Below the pieces are notes generated by a model. It did not search any database, had not been told where the DNA came from, and worked only from the letters and a program-made list of their open reading frames with translations. Shown here piece after piece: positions 34,301-45,880 of a DNA stretch of 64,000 nt (its first letter is position 1; each line of letters begins with the position of its first letter). Origin of the DNA: Ovis canadensis (lineage: Eukaryota > Chordata > Mammalia > Artiodactyla > Bovidae); contig NC_091246.1 in the NCBI RefSeq assembly GCF_042477335.2, positions 255,177,501 through 255,241,500 on the forward strand, given 5' to 3'. The position numbers and the translations under genes are program-made.

Positions 34301-37300
34301 AGTAAAGCTTCATAGAGGAAGGAACGTTTGAATTGGGTTCTGAAGAATACGTAGGAGTTTTCCAGGTAGAGGTGATTGGAGAAATATAGCCAAGTCACAG
34401 AAGGATGGAAGAGCAGAGTATATCTGGGAAGTGATGAAGCCTAGTGTGGCCAAGTTTGTAGAAAGAAAGGGCGAGAGAGGGAAGCTGGCGTGTTGAAAGC
34501 CGTGGCAGAAAGGTTGGACTTTCTGAGAGCATGGAGAGTTAAGCAGAGAAGGCCAGTTTGGAGAACGGGCTGGAAGGGAGAGCCCAGAAGCTGCTGTAAC
34601 TGCCCAGATGAGCGCAGAGGCTCCATAAGTAGCAGTGGGCCTGGGGGGATCGGTGAGCTCCGGGGACAATAAGGACACAGCTGCTGGCCGGTGAGGGGGG
34701 CGGGCAGGAAAGAGGCGAGTGGAAGGCCCGAGTGGCCTCGGGGGATTCGCTGGCGTCTTTCGGTGGAAGGAAGAACTGCGGAGGGACCCGGTCTGGAGGG
34801 GAAGATACTGGTTTTGTCTAGCCTGGCCGACATGAAGGAACTGTGGAACACCCTCCATCTACCCACCCGCCCACCTTTCTTAGAAGAGTTTATCAGACCC
34901 CAACACTGGGCCTGGCAGAGTCAGGTGCTGTGATACGGCAGCACGGGAGACAGTTTCCTCCTGTACCGGTCACAGAGGCAGACACGAAGCAGTCTGCCCA
35001 TCTCAGCGGGGGAGCTGCCCAGGCAGCTCTATGGAACAGAGGCTTCAGGAAGAGGCTCAGAGAGAGCGCAAAGTGTGCCTGGGGCAGGGACCGGCTCCAT
35101 CACCTCCCACCAGGTCAGTGAGCCAGGGAGATCAGGGGCAGGGACCGGCTCCATCACCTCCCACCAGGTCAGTGAGCCAGGAGATCAGGGGCAGGGACTG
35201 TCTCCATCACCTCCCACCAGGTCAGTGAGCCAGGAGATCAGGGGCAGGGACTGTCTGCATCACCTCCCGCCTCTGCCAGTGAGCCAGGAGATTGCAGCCC
35301 TCGTTTTGCTGACTGCCCTGTGCAGCCTCGCTTTCTTGAGGAGGGTCCTAGGGACAGACGACGCCTTCTCTTCTCGTCCCATCAGCAGTCGCCTCGTCCC
35401 GAGGGTGGGTCCAGGCTGACCTCACCCCCCCGTTCTAGGCTGGGGAAGTTTGCCGTCTTCGTTCACGCCAAGATGGCTGAGCTGCAGGTGAAGGACCTGA
35501 GCCTCAAGCTGCAGGGCATCCCCGGCCACGTGTTCCTCCTTCAGCTCCTCCACGGGCAGCGCACGAAGCACCAGTTCCTGCTGAGGGCCCAGACGGAGTG
35601 AGTGGGTCTGGGTTTGGGGAGTGGACCCCCCAGGCAGGGGCACGGCCTTTCGTCTTTCTCTCAGAATGGTGGCCTAAGGCTGGGGCTGGCAGAGCTAGCA
35701 TCTGGGGGGGCCTGGACCTGTTCTGTGCCCATCCTCAGAGCTGGGTGGGCGCTGGCTTGGGTGGGCCTTGGGGTGGAGACGGCTGACCCGGGTCCCATGT
35801 CCGCACGCCATTCCCTGTCCTCCCAGCCCTGGTTTCCCCACTGTGGCCCTGGGAGACTGCAGTTCTCATGTTGGGACAATTCAGCCTTCCTCTCCCTAGG
35901 AGTGAGAAACAGCGATGGATCTCCGCCATGTGCCCCTCCAGCCCCCAGGAGGACAAGGAGGTCATCAGCGAGGGGGAAGGTAGCAGCCTGCCCCCCACCA
36001 CGAGGGCCGTGTTCCCGGGGCTGTGTACAGCATCGAGCTCCCCTTCCCCGCCCCGGTGCTGGGCTCCGTGTTGCCTGCGGGGCCTGCAGGGAGAGGGGCC
36101 AGCCTGGGGCAGGCTGGGTCTGCGAGACCCTGGAGGACGGGCCGGCTGCACGTGCAGTCAGCACCCTGGAGTGGACGCAGCCTTGCTCGTCCTCCCGTGC
36201 CGGCCCCCCAGGAGCCCCTTTCGCGAGTTAGAAAACAGATGCGCAGAGGTCAAGTGGCTTGTCTGGGCTCAGCGGTCAGCGGCCCAGCTGGGACTGAACC
36301 GCCTCTGTCTGTCGCTCTGCGTCAGCTGCAGAGAGGACAGCAGCAGAGCGGCCGGGAGTGGGCGCGGGTCGCGGCAGGCCGAGGGCTCTGCTCTGCTGAT
36401 CCGGAGGCTTCTCTGGGCCTAAGGCCGGTGAGCCAGGGTACAGCCGATCAGAGGACATGTTGGTGTGGTGGGAGCCAGGTAGTTATGCAGGGTTTTCGAG
36501 CAGGGGTGTTAGGGCTGAGCCAGCGAAAAGGAAGGTAAGAAGCTCGTTTCCTCCCAGTACTGCCCATGTGCTGGGGTGCCGAGGGCTTTGCACATGCCTT
36601 TATTTTCTGCCTGCAGTGAGGGAGCCCCAGTTTGATCGCTGGCTCGGGGAGGTCACCTGGAAGAGGGAACGGGTACTGCTAACGACAAGTCCCTTAGGTA
36701 GATTCATTCTTCATATCTGGGAACGCTGAGGCCCAGGACTTTAGGCAACTTGCCCAAGGTCAGTGAGCTGGGATTCAAGCTTGGTCTGGCTCTGAGGCCT
36801 GTGGTTTTCCCGACACTGCTAGTCCACCTGGGAGTGTGGTCGCAGGGGCTGAGGCCTGGACCAGAGTCGGTTCTCTGACTGGCGCTAGAGGTATTTCAGC
36901 CAGAGGGTGAACTTACCCCTCCAAGGAGGTGGTCAGGGAAGGCCCCTGAAGGACGGGGAGGGGCAGCCACGGTGGTGTCTGGCGAGAGCACTCTTGGAAG
37001 GGGAAGCAGCCGTGCAAAGGCCCTGAGGCAGGAGGGGGCCTAGAGTGTTTGGGGAACAGCAGGGTGACAAGTGTGCGGCTGAGCCTTTCCGAGGAGCAAG
37101 GGGGGGATGAGGGAGGTGAGGAGGTGAGCAGGGGCAACGCCAGACTGTGCAAGGCTTTGGAGGCTATGGGAGGACTTTTACTCTCAGAGGAGCGGGAAGC
37201 CCTGGACGGTCATAACTGGCGGCGGTGTGGTTTGAGTCTCTGCTGAGAAGGATGCGTGGGGGGAGCGTCAGAGCAGCATGGCACTCATACAGAGGGGGCG

Positions 37301-38436
37301 TGTGCGCGCTCAGTCGCGTCTGGCTCTCTGTGACCCCACTGGCTGCAGCCCGCCAGGCTCCTCTGTCCAAGGGGTTCTCCAGGCAAGAGTACTGGAGTGG
37401 GTTGCGATTTCCTCTTCCAGGGGATCTTCCCAACCCAGGGATCAAACCCATGTCTCCTTCATCTCCTGCCTTGGCAGGTGGGTTCTTTACCACTGCGCCC
37501 TACAAAGGGGCCATTACTGTTGTGCAGAGACAGACCAGGAGGTCAGGAGCAAAACACTGAAGTGAGCTGGGAAGCTGAGAGCCCGGGGCACAGAACCAGT
37601 AATCGAAGCTCGGAGGGGCTGGACTCACTTAGCACTTGTGTTTAGGGTCAGAGAGGAGAGTGGCTGGGGTGGACAGACGAGGAGCTGCAGCAGCCACTCT
37701 TTCTTTCTTCCCTCCCTCCCGCCATTTCCTCCCCCGCCCCGCCCCATCCTACCCTGGGGACCCCCTCACTCGCCCTTGGGTTCCCAGACCACCCCCAGGT
37801 TCAGTGTGTCAGAACATATAAGGCACTGCAGCCAGATGAACTGACTTTGGAGAAGACGGACATCCTGGCCGTGAGGATGCAGACCAGTGACGGTGAGAGG
37901 GCCCTCCTGGAGAGGCCTCCTGACGGGGGCTTTGGGGGCAGGAGGCAGCTAGATGGCTAAGCCTTCACAGGAAAAAGTTACACCAGTGTTCACCCACCAT
38001 AGCATGCAAGAATCGAGCTAGACAAGAAGATGAACTTCCTGCTTGCACAGATGTAGGGTTGAGAGTAACCGATGGGGGAGAAGCGGGGAAATCCCTCAGA
38101 GAGCATTAGGAACAACAGATCACAAGTCCACCTACCAGTCTGTAGAGGTGTGCCCCTTCCTGCCCCCAGGAGATGCTGAGATGGTGTCCTCTCAGCCCCA
38201 GCACACGGATGAGGCTTACGTTAGGGCCCAGGTGTTCCTTGAATGTCACTGACGCTGCCCCGGCCCGTGTGCCCTTAGGCTGGCTGGAGGGGGTGCGCCT
38301 GGCAGATGGCGAGAAGGGCTGGGTTCCCCAGGCCTACGTGGAGGAGATCAGCAGCCTCAGTGCCCGCCTCCGGAACCTCCGGGAAAATAAGCGGGTCACA
38401 AGTGCCACCAGCAAGCTGGGGGCGCCCCCCGTGTGA
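29274..38436 (+). CDS. ARHGEF19: ARHGEF19 (WGEF) RhoA guanine nucleotide exchange factor, complete coding sequence in 15 exons
   Basis: Coding exons: 29274-29688, 30090-30377, 30512-30620, 30694-30770, 31066-31328, 31868-32028, 32141-32293, 32529-32658, 32780-32854, 33023-33112, 33269-33429, 35439-35597, 35900-35979, 37788-37892, 38279-38436. All introns are GT-AG. The total is 2424 nt, which divides by three and gives 807 residues plus stop; human has about 802. The first coding exon begins at an acceptor at 29245, so 29 nt of 5' UTR precede the ATG. The start (MDCGPP) was chosen because it matches human; the frame stays open upstream but that part is intronic. Order of parts: a long low-complexity N-terminus, an ephexin-type autoinhibitory segment, DH, PH, SH3. 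It is an ephexin-family exchange factor acting on RhoA in Wnt planar-cell-polarity signalling. The C-terminus reads GAPPV where human has GEAPV. The untranslated first exon was not located. No frame disruption was seen. Confidence 0.97.
31868..33112 (+). CDS. ARHGEF19: ARHGEF19 DH (RhoGEF) domain exons
   Basis: Five exons (31868-32028, 32141-32293, 32529-32658, 32780-32854, 33023-33112) encode residues about 385 to 587. They carry the DH hallmarks: the start [14 protein letters not shown] (CR1) and the [16 protein letters not shown] block (CR3), the helix that contacts Rho. All are in frame and almost identical to human. Two intronic mononucleotide G tracts lie here, 12 G at 32323-32334 and 15 G at 33146-33160. 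Confidence 0.95.
33269..35979 (+). CDS. ARHGEF19: ARHGEF19 PH domain exons
   Basis: Exons 33269-33429, 35439-35597 and 35900-35979 encode residues about 588 to 720. The segment [18 protein letters not shown] is a typical PH strand pair, and EKQRWISAM is the C-terminal PH helix with its conserved Trp. The intron between the first two exons is about 2 kb and holds MIR, L2 and a minisatellite at 35075-35293. Confidence 0.93.
33690..33990 (-). repeat. MIR remnant in ARHGEF19 intron
   Basis: The stretch with gagcgccttttctgtgccag and gcatgctatgtgggctttcc, then ggtcatggagcgcaggaacc, reads as reverse MIR. Confidence 0.6.
34080..34560 (+). repeat. L2 LINE fragment in ARHGEF19 intron
   Basis: It starts with an L2-like tgatttatttattcagtgaa stretch and continues with cattcctcaggcagaggga-like text (ttcatagaggaaggaacgtt, gaaggatggaagagcagag), as in diverged L2 3' parts. 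Confidence 0.6.
35075..35293 (+). repeat. Minisatellite, 53-54 bp unit, about 4 copies, in ARHGEF19 intron
   Basis: The phrase ggtcagtgagccagg(g)ag recurs at 35113, 35167, 35220 and (as gccagtg) 35275. Each unit also has ggggcagggac and catcacctccc. Unit spacing is 54, 53 and about 54 bp, with one or a few changes between copies. Confidence 0.9.
36560..36830 (-). repeat. MIR remnant in ARHGEF19 intron
   Basis: The segment with gctttgcacatgcctttatt and later aggcaacttgcccaaggtca is typical of reverse MIR. Confidence 0.6.
36900..37215 (+). repeat. L2 LINE fragment in ARHGEF19 intron
   Basis: It contains the L2 signature gtgcaaaggccctgaggcag followed by a diverged gagtgtttggggaacagcag and gcaaggctttggaggctatg. 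Confidence 0.7.
37295..37505 (-). repeat. Bov-tA SINE in ARHGEF19 intron
   Basis: The reverse-strand copy runs from gctcagtcgcgtctggctct to the tRNA-like head near accactgcgcc, with box B at about 37436-37455. Confidence 0.85.
37788..38436 (+). CDS. ARHGEF19: ARHGEF19 SH3 domain and C-terminus exons
   Basis: Exons 37788-37892 and 38279-38436 encode residues about 721 to 807. The SH3 fold is visible as [17 protein letters not shown] (RT-loop equivalent), then [24 protein letters not shown] with the conserved Trp, Gly, Pro and Tyr. A basic helix ([12 protein letters not shown]) follows, and the chain ends GAPPV. In this family the SH3 domain can take part in autoinhibition. Confidence 0.94.
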
Positions 38437-38838
38437 TGGCGACTGTGGCCCGGGACAGCAGCCCCACGCCGGCGCCTGGACAGGTCTGCAGGGGGCCTGC
38501 GGTGTCCCCATGAACCCCCCGCTGCCGCTGGGGCTTCTGTCCTCACGCCTGGCTTCAAGGGTGCAGGCTGGACGCAGGCAGAGGTGCCTCCGAAGAGTCT
38601 CCCTCTCCTCCTGCTCCTCCGAGCCCACAGTTCAGGGACGAGGGCCATTTATCGCTCTGGCTCGTGCCCTCTGGAACCTGGCCTGTCCCTTTCCTTCCCT
38701 CCACCCTGCCCGAGTCTTGGTCCCTCTGGCAGGGACCTGACTGGCAGTGGCTCTGGGCGCTGGGACCTATCTGTGTAGACAGATCTGGAGTCTTCTGGTG
38801 TGAGCCTGTGTGGGCCCTGGTTGCTGTGACTTTCCTGT

Positions 38839-38844
38839 AAATAA
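38839..38844 (+). terminator. ARHGEF19: ARHGEF19 polyadenylation signal
   Basis: A canonical AATAAA lies 403 nt past the stop codon, followed by a GT-rich stretch after about 20-40 nt. The mRNA end is therefore expected near 38860. The 3' UTR (38437 to about 38860) has no recognisable repeat. Confidence 0.85.
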
Positions 38845-38934
38845 ACTCCCCTAATGCCTTTGCTTGGAGTCTGTGAGCCTCATGGTACTGCTTGCACCCC
38901 AGCCCCGCTTCCCAGATAGAGATGGAGGGTTGGG

Positions 38935-39165
38935 CCTCTCCCATCGTCCAGGGTTAAGGATCCACCTTCCAATGCAGGGGATGCGGGTTCGATCCCTGGT
39001 CGTGGAACTAAGATCCCACGTGCCCCAGGGGGCAACTAAACCCTGGTGCTGCGACTGGGGAGAAGCTCACACGCCGTCAACTGCTGAGCCGGGCTCTCGA
39101 GAGCCTGAGCACCACGGCTGGGAAGAGCAAGGCCTGCAGCAGCCGCGGAGAAAGGTCGGGAGGCT
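38935..39165 (+). repeat. CHR-type SINE
   Basis: The copy has gggttaaggatccaccttcc, box B gggttcgatccctggtcgtg and aactaagatcccacgtgccc, then the GC-rich tail. Confidence 0.82.
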
Positions 39166-39324
39166 CTCTGACTGCTCGCCTCCCCCTAGGACCTGCCCTT
39201 CTGCAGAGCTCACCCCCTGACCAGAGCGTGATGTGAGAGGAGCTGCGTGTCAGTTAGACCGCTCTGGGCTGCAGTTAGCAAGAGATTCAGATAGGCTTAA
39301 ATATTAAAGAGAATTTATTTGCTC

Positions 39325-39775
39325 TTGGATTTGTTTCTTATAGCTTCTTTAACAAATGATTACAAACTAAGCAATTTAAAACCAATAGGAATATCTTCTA
39401 TCCGTTCTGGAGATCGGCATCCTGAAGTCAGTGTCTTTGAGCCAGAATCCAGGTGTGGGCAGGGCTGTGCTCTGGTGGGGGCGGGGTGCTCTGGGGGAGC
39501 TGTCCCCGGCGCCTCCAGTGGCTGCCAGCACCCTGCGGCTCGTGGCCGCATCACGCCAGGCTCTGCTTCTGTGGTTACATTGCCTTTGTGTGTGTCTGTC
39601 TGATCTCCCTCTTATAAGGATGCGTGTGGTTGCATTTGGGGCCCATGCAGATAACCTCCCCACCCCACATCTTCCATTTAAATCCTATCTGCCAAGAACC
39701 CTCCGTCCCTGCCTTTGCTGATAAGACAGCATCCCCAGGTTCTAAGAACTGGGACGTGGGTGCCTTCTGGGAGGG
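39325..39775 (-). mobile_element. MaLR-type LTR fossil
   Basis: Read in reverse it matches an ERVL-MaLR LTR: the start ctttaacaaatgattacaaa, then ctcgtggccgcatcacgcca and ctcttataaggatgcgtgtg. It is an old, broken fossil, in opposite orientation to the one at 5384-5936. Confidence 0.6.
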
Positions 39776-40454
39776 CATTTCTCAGCCAGTGGAGCGGCCG
39801 GGTGTGCTTCAGGCCAGGCCTGACCCAGTGGCTCAGTGAGGTCAGTGGCAGCCCAGCTCTTTCCCTTCCTCCGCTCTGCTGTGCTCAGGCTTCCTCCTGA
39901 GACTTTCAGGGGCTTCTTCATTTACATCCCACATTGAAGAAGAGAACTGCCTTCATCCGACCATTCCCTGTCAAACTCCCAGGATATTTTAGACCTGGTT
40001 GGGTCATAAGGCTTCCTCTGGGCTGATCACCGTGGCCAGGGTTGGTGTGTGCTAATAGACCTCCCCTAAGCCGTATGCTTTTCTCTGGAACCAGGTTAGT
40101 TTCTCTGGAGCCCTACGGATCCCCACGTAGTCACATGGCTGCTGCAAAGGAGGGGTGGCTGCTAGGGAGGCCAACGTTCACTGGAACCCAAGCCGGCCAG
40201 GGAGTGGAAGGACCTTGGAGGTGTGAGCACACCTGAGCAGCTAGGAGCATCCTTCGTCTCTCAGGAGGAGGGCGTGGGGAGAGAAAGCAGGTGGGGTCTG
40301 TCTGAGAGGGCGAAGGTGGGCAGAGGGCTGAGGCTCAGACCCATGGAGTGGGCTTCAGGAACAACTTCCTAACATGAGATGGTGTGGGGAGCGCAGAGCG
40401 TACGGGCTAAGGAGACAGACACGAGTTCTGGTTCATACGTTCAGAGCTAGGGTG

Positions 40455-40562
40455 GTTTTTTAAGGTGCTGTGTGGCATCTTAGCTCCCCAACCAGGGAAA
40501 GAACCCGTGCCCTCTGCACTGGGGGAGCGGAGTCTTAACCCCTGGACCACCGGGGAAGTCCC
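40455..40562 (-). repeat. CHR-type SINE fragment
   Basis: The reverse copy has tcttagctccccaaccaggg and ends cctggaccaccggggaagtc. Confidence 0.8.
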
Positions 40563-41910
40563 CTGTGTGATTCTTAAACATAGAGCTTTTACTCTGGAGT
40601 AACTTTTAAGCTTACAGATAATTTGCAGGCCTGTACAAGGACTGATGCTGAAGCTGAAACTCCAGTACTTTGGCCACCTCATGCGAAGAGTTGACTCATT
40701 GGAAAAGACCCTGATGCTGGGAGGGACTGGGGGCAGGAGGAGGAGGGGACGACCGAGGATGAGATGGCTGGATGGCATCACCAACTCAATGGACATGAGT
40801 TTGGGCGAACTCTGGGTGTTGATGATGGACAGGGAGGCCTGGCATGCTGCGATTCATGGGGTCGCAAAGAGTCGGACACGACTGAGCGACTGAACAGAAC
40901 TGAACAGTGAGTTCTGGACACTCCTTGGCCAGTTTGCCTAATGGTAACATCTTACATGACCAGGGAACAGTTGTTAAAACTAAGAAACCAACATTGGTAC
41001 GTGACTGTTAACTGAACGCGAGATTTTATTTCGATCTCAGCAATTTCTCCACTGGCGTCCGTTTTTTTTTCTCGGCTCCTTTAACCAATCCAGGGTCCCA
41101 CACCACATGCGGTCATCGCGCCTCCTTAGACTCCTCTGATCTACGGCAGCTTCTTAATGTTCCCTTATTTTTCATGGCCTTGCCAGTGTTGAGGAGTTCA
41201 GTGTTTTGTTAGACTGTCCCTCCGTTGGGGCTTGTACGGTGCTTTGCTCATGGCCTGGCAGGGCCGCGGGTTCAGGGAGCAGGCCGCAGGGCGAAGCGCC
41301 CTTGCCGTGTCCGGGAGCGCGTGACGACCTCGGGACTTCTCGCTGGCTCTGGTCACTGTGACTGCACAGCTGAGCTGGCATCTGCCGGGCTCTTCCACTG
41401 TGGAGCCGCTATTTTCTCCTCCTCATACTCTGTTATTTGAAGCAAGTGGAGCCCACGCTCGAATGGGGAGAAGACATGCCCCACCCTCTGGAAGCTGCAT
41501 CTACAGATATCATTTTGAATTCTTCCCTAAGGAAGACTTTTCCTCCCCTCTCCCATTTATTTCTATCAGCATGGACCCATGCCTTTATCTGTTTTATCTT
41601 TTGGGTTATAATTCAGTACTAAGTTATTTATTTCGCTGCTCAAGTTGTTCCAGTTTGGGCCATTGGGAACTCTTTCAGACGAGCTTCTGTGTCTGGCCCC
41701 TCATCCTTTTGGTTTTGTTTGTTTGTTTGAGCATTTCCATACTTTCTGGTACAGCACGATGCTCCAGGCTCATCTTCTACCTTCCCTTTCAGAAGAGAAT
41801 CAGCCATTTCTCTGAGGCCCGTGATCCCTTTTTACTAGAGTGTGGTATTCAGAAACTAAGGCCTATGTACTCATGGCTATTGTGGCGTCACTGTTTCTAG
41901 GCCCTCTCTT
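40563..41910. repeat. L1M-type LINE remnant split by a BovB fragment
   Basis: The text 40563-40635 and 40909-41910 reads as one old L1 segment: catcttacatgaccagggaa, ccaacattggtacgtgactg, ccatttatttctatcagcat, gatgctccaggctcatcttc. The BovB 3' fragment sits in it. Orientation is not certain. Confidence 0.65.
40636..40908 (+). repeat. BovB LINE 3' fragment
   Basis: It runs from aaggactgatgctgaagctg to cgactgaacagaactgaaca and carries the frame [17 protein letters not shown]. Confidence 0.9.
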
Positions 41911-42034
41911 TAGACAGAGGTAGGGAAAATTATTTTCATATATGCAGATATTATATACATTATGTCATGTATGTTATATGTGTATGGAATATATATGCAT
42001 GTATATCATGTATGTATACACGCATAGAAATAGA

Positions 42035-42170
42035 ATGTGATTTTAGGCAGACGCATAAGGGCTCTAAATCTCAGCTCCTGCCTCTGCAAAATGGGTTTGA
42101 TAATGATAACACCTACTTCATGGAGACACTGTGAAATAAAGTATGTACAGTTGACAGTGTCTGGTCCCTA
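42035..42170 (+). repeat. MIR remnant
   Basis: The stretch gcctctgcaaaatgggtttg, ataatgataacacctacttc and a preceding AT-rich low-complexity run (41930-42020) suggest a MIR beside an AT-rich simple repeat. Confidence 0.6.
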
Positions 42171-43364
42171 ATGAAGCTGCAAAAAAAGGCGGCTTCTATG
42201 GTATCAGAACTGCACAGCTAAACAATGGGAGCCCTTGCGAGGTGGTGAAATCTGTTTCTCGAGGATTTGAGGAGCGCAGAAAGTCCAGAAGTGAGATTCC
42301 CGGCTCAGCGAAGACCACGTGGCCCCTCTGCTTCTCCCAGAGCTGAGTCTGCATGGAAAGAGCCGCGTCGCCCGTGGAGAGGCGCAGGCTGGGAAGCAGA
42401 GGGAGCAAGCCCACGTCACTCCGCCCGCCCTGGCACACCTGGATTCTGGCTGACACCCGATACTGGGCCAGGCTGCGGGGGGCTGGGGTGGGGGCAGCCC
42501 TCCAGGGGGGTCTGTGCCGCCAGGCAGGGAGACGGGCTCACCCATGGGGTGGCTTCGGGGGCTGCATCTGGCATCCTGGGGGCACCACTCTCTCTGTCCA
42601 GCAGGCTCTGCCCTGGAATCTGGCCTTGGCCGAGGACCCAGAGCCCTGCCTGTACTTGCTGCAGGGGCAGAGGGCGGTGGCAGGCGCGTCTTGGGCCGTC
42701 TGCTGGCCAGTCCCCAAGCCAGGGGCCTCCAGGGGCTCCTCTCCAAGGCTTCCCACCCAGGGCCCTGCTGTCCTCTCCCCTCCCGGTAATTCCCGGAAAA
42801 CAGCCCATTGTTTGGAAGACTTGAACCTGAAGTGAGTGGAGAAAGACACTTACTCAGTTGTTCGTTGTTAGGGCACAGTGAGGTTTCAGGGTGAACCAGG
42901 AGTCGCAGTTTCAGCCCAGCAAGCCCTTGCCCTCAGCGCAGTCAGCGTGCAGCCCCCGCCGGCGGGGGGACGGTCTCCTTCATTCCCTCCCTACCTCCCC
43001 CCCTTCCCTCTCTTCTCTCTCTCTCTGCTTTTTTTAAAAGTGGATTTTAACTTGTTGAAGTCTGTTTAGAATAATTTTATCACACTTTATTTACTTCCAG
43101 CCACACCACGTGGTTCGGTGGGCCTTGGGTCCAGACACCCAGCGGTGAGCGTGCAGAGTCCGGACCGCTGGACCGCGGGGGACGCCCTCCCTGCGCTTCT
43201 CCCTGACCCCTTCTCTCTCCCACGCGAGGCTCCTGCGGGCCAGGGCAGTGGGAGTGGGGGTTGGACGCATCCTTGGATGGCATCCTATCCCTAACGGGGT
43301 AGACAGACAAGTGAATAGTCGAGATGCAAGGGCTCCGGGGCAGTTCTGCGCCTAGGCAAGCTTG

Positions 43365-43910
43365 TCTCTGTTGGCAGCGTGTAAACTGGCACAACTGCTT
43401 TGGAAAAGAGTTTGACTGCATCTTCTAAAGCCAAGTACATGCCCACCCTCTGACCCAGCGACTTCACTTCTTTCTTTGCATATACACCCAACAGAAAGGT
43501 GTACACATGTGCCCCAAAAGACAGGAACTATTCCTAGCAGTACCGGTCATTAACTGACAAAAATACCAGAAATTACCCAAATGCTCATCAAGGGTGAAAT
43601 AAATTATGGTCTGTTCACAGGCGGGGAAGGCTGTCCAGTAATGCGCATGAACCACCTGCAATTCTGCATAGGGAGAGAGGGAAGCCGGACACAAGGGAGG
43701 ACTTCTCGGGTGGTTGCATTTGCATGAAGTGCAGAAGCAGGGAAACTAACTGAGGGGTAGAGGTCAGGGCGGAGATGCCCTGGGGTGAGGCTAGTATCGC
43801 GCCCGGGAGGAGTCTGATGATGCTGTTTACCCAGGCCATGCATCTGGGGACGATCCACTGAGATCTGCGTACTTTGTGCCTGTGAGTGAAACTTCAACAG
43901 AACCTTTACC
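43365..43910 (+). repeat. L1M LINE 3' remnant
   Basis: Old L1 3' text is clear: ctgacccagcgacttcactt, atatacacccaacagaaagg, acccaaatgctcatcaaggg, ataaattatggtctgttcac. The copy is heavily diverged. Confidence 0.78.
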
Positions 43911-44332
43911 CTGGTGGGAGGAGCCCTGCGACGTGGGTGGACAAATAAGGGAGCAGCCAGCTATTACAAGAGATCAAGGCAGGCTTCCTGGAGGTGGTGT
44001 CCCACAAGCTACATCTTGAAAGGTGAAACAGAGGGGGCGGGACAAGGACACAGCCAAGCAGAGACCCAGGATCTGGCCCCCTCTGGGAGTGAAGCTCTTT
44101 ACTGTCACAAAGCGGAGTCAGTGACTTGAGTCCGTGACCTGACCTTGACTGTGGCCTGCTCCTGCTTTGCCTCCATGTGAGGAGGCCCGAGGGTCTGTCT
44201 TGCTCCAGTATTTTTCCTGGGTTTACGTGGAGGCTCGGCTTCTGATTCCAACAGAGCTTAGCTGTGAGCCAGGACCTCCCTTGGGGGAGGGATCTGTGTG
44301 GTTGGAAAGTGACCCTTTCTTTTCTGTTAAGA

Positions 44333-44440
44333 TTAATTAATTTATTTGCCTGCACCGGGTCTTTGCTGAGGCATGTGGGATCTTGTTCCCCATCCAGGGA
44401 TTGAGCACAGGCCTAGCTGCCGGGCCCCCGAGAAGTTCCC
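44333..44440 (-). repeat. CHR-type SINE fragment
   Basis: It has ttaatttatttgcctgcacc, then tgtgggatcttgttccccat and a ccgagaagttccc end in reverse orientation. Confidence 0.75.
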
Positions 44441-44764
44441 AATCCTTTCTTCAAATGAAGGGAGTCTGGTAGGAAAGGCGTTGGGAAGTTTAGAGCCCAT
44501 CATGGAGGCAGGAATAGCAGGGCCTGGACCTGACCTTTTTTGAGCGCTTGCTTTGGGCCAGAGACGCCGGGGCACGCTGCCATCCAGCGACCGTGAGTAT
44601 TTCCACAGCCACCTGACTCTGTGGGGTGATCGAAGAAGGGGAGGAGATGCTTTACAAACTGTGAAGCGCTGTGCCCTTGAACAACACCTAGAACACTCCA
44701 ACACCTCTCTGAATGGCTGGGTGTCTCATGCGCCTGCTCGGGATAGTTTTGGGCTGGGGCATAG

Positions 44765-45130
44765 GATGGGGCTTCCCTGGTGGTCTAGTGGCTCAGACTC
44801 TGTGCTCTCAAGGCAGGGGGCCTGGGTATCCCTGGTCAGGGAACTAGATCCCACATGTCACAGCCAAGACCTGGCATAGCCAAATAAGTAAATATATGAA
44901 GTGAAGTGAAGTTGCTCAGTCGTGTCCGACTCTTTGCGACCGCCTGGGCTGTAGCCTACCAGGCTCCTCTGTCCATGGGATTTTCCAGGTAATAGTCCTG
45001 GAGTGGATTGCCATTTCCTTCTCCAGGGGATCTTCCCAACCCAGGGATCGAACCCGGGTCTCCTGCATTGTAGACAGACGCTTTACCGCCTGCGCCACCA
45101 GGGAAGTCCAAGTAAATACATACATATATA
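44765..45130. repeat. CHR-type SINE (+) with a Bov-tA (-) inserted in its tail
   Basis: The CHR copy starts at ggggcttccctggtggtcta (44766). The reverse Bov-tA lies at about 44897-45109. A short direct repeat aagtaaata flanks the Bov-tA (about 44886 and 45111). Confidence 0.82.
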
Positions 45131-45496
45131 TAACCCTGACCCTACAGGATGGCATGGATGGATGTGTCGCTAGAGGAGCGATGGGGTGCCACTCTTACCG
45201 ACCACTCACCAGGCCCTGGGTTAAGGCCTGTGTCCGTCTTCATGTTGAGTGGGTATTCTTGATCCCACTCTACACAGAAGAAGACTGACACTCAAAAAGA
45301 GGGGCAGCAGGTGAGTCCACACACGAGAGCCCCGTGCAGGCTCGCTGCCCTGGGCCCCTTTCTAGTCGGTCTTTAGATTACAAGCGCCTTCCCATCTGGG
45401 CCTCCGCCCTGGCTGCTCGCTCCTGCTGGCACGCTCTCCCCTCGGATATTCAGGTCTGGCCCCTTCTTATTCCTCGGCTGCTGCTCTTCAGTTAAG

Positions 45497-45880
45497 TCTT
45501 GACCCCATGGACTGCAGCACACCAGGCCTCTCTGTCCATCACCAACTCCTGGAATTTGCTCAAACCCATGTCCATTGAGTCGGCGATGCCATCCAACCCC
45601 CTCATCCTCTGTCGTCCCCTTCTCCTCCTCCCGCCTTCAACCTTTCCCAGCATCAGGGTCTTTTCCAATGAGTCAGTTCCTTCAGGTGGCCAAAGGATTG
45701 GAGCTTCAGCTTCAGCATCAGTCCTTCCAAAGAATATTCAGGACTGATTTCCTTTAGAATGGACTGGTTGGATCTCCTTGCAGTCCAAGGGACTCTCAAG
45801 AGTCTTCTCCAACACCACAGCTCAAAAGCATGAATTCTTTGGTGCTCAGCCTTCTTTATGGTCCAACTCTCAAAATGCCG
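45497..45880 (-). repeat. BovB LINE 3' fragment
   Basis: The reverse copy runs from ttgaccccatggactgcagc to ggtgctcagccttctttatg. The last part of the BovB 3' end is missing. Confidence 0.88.
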
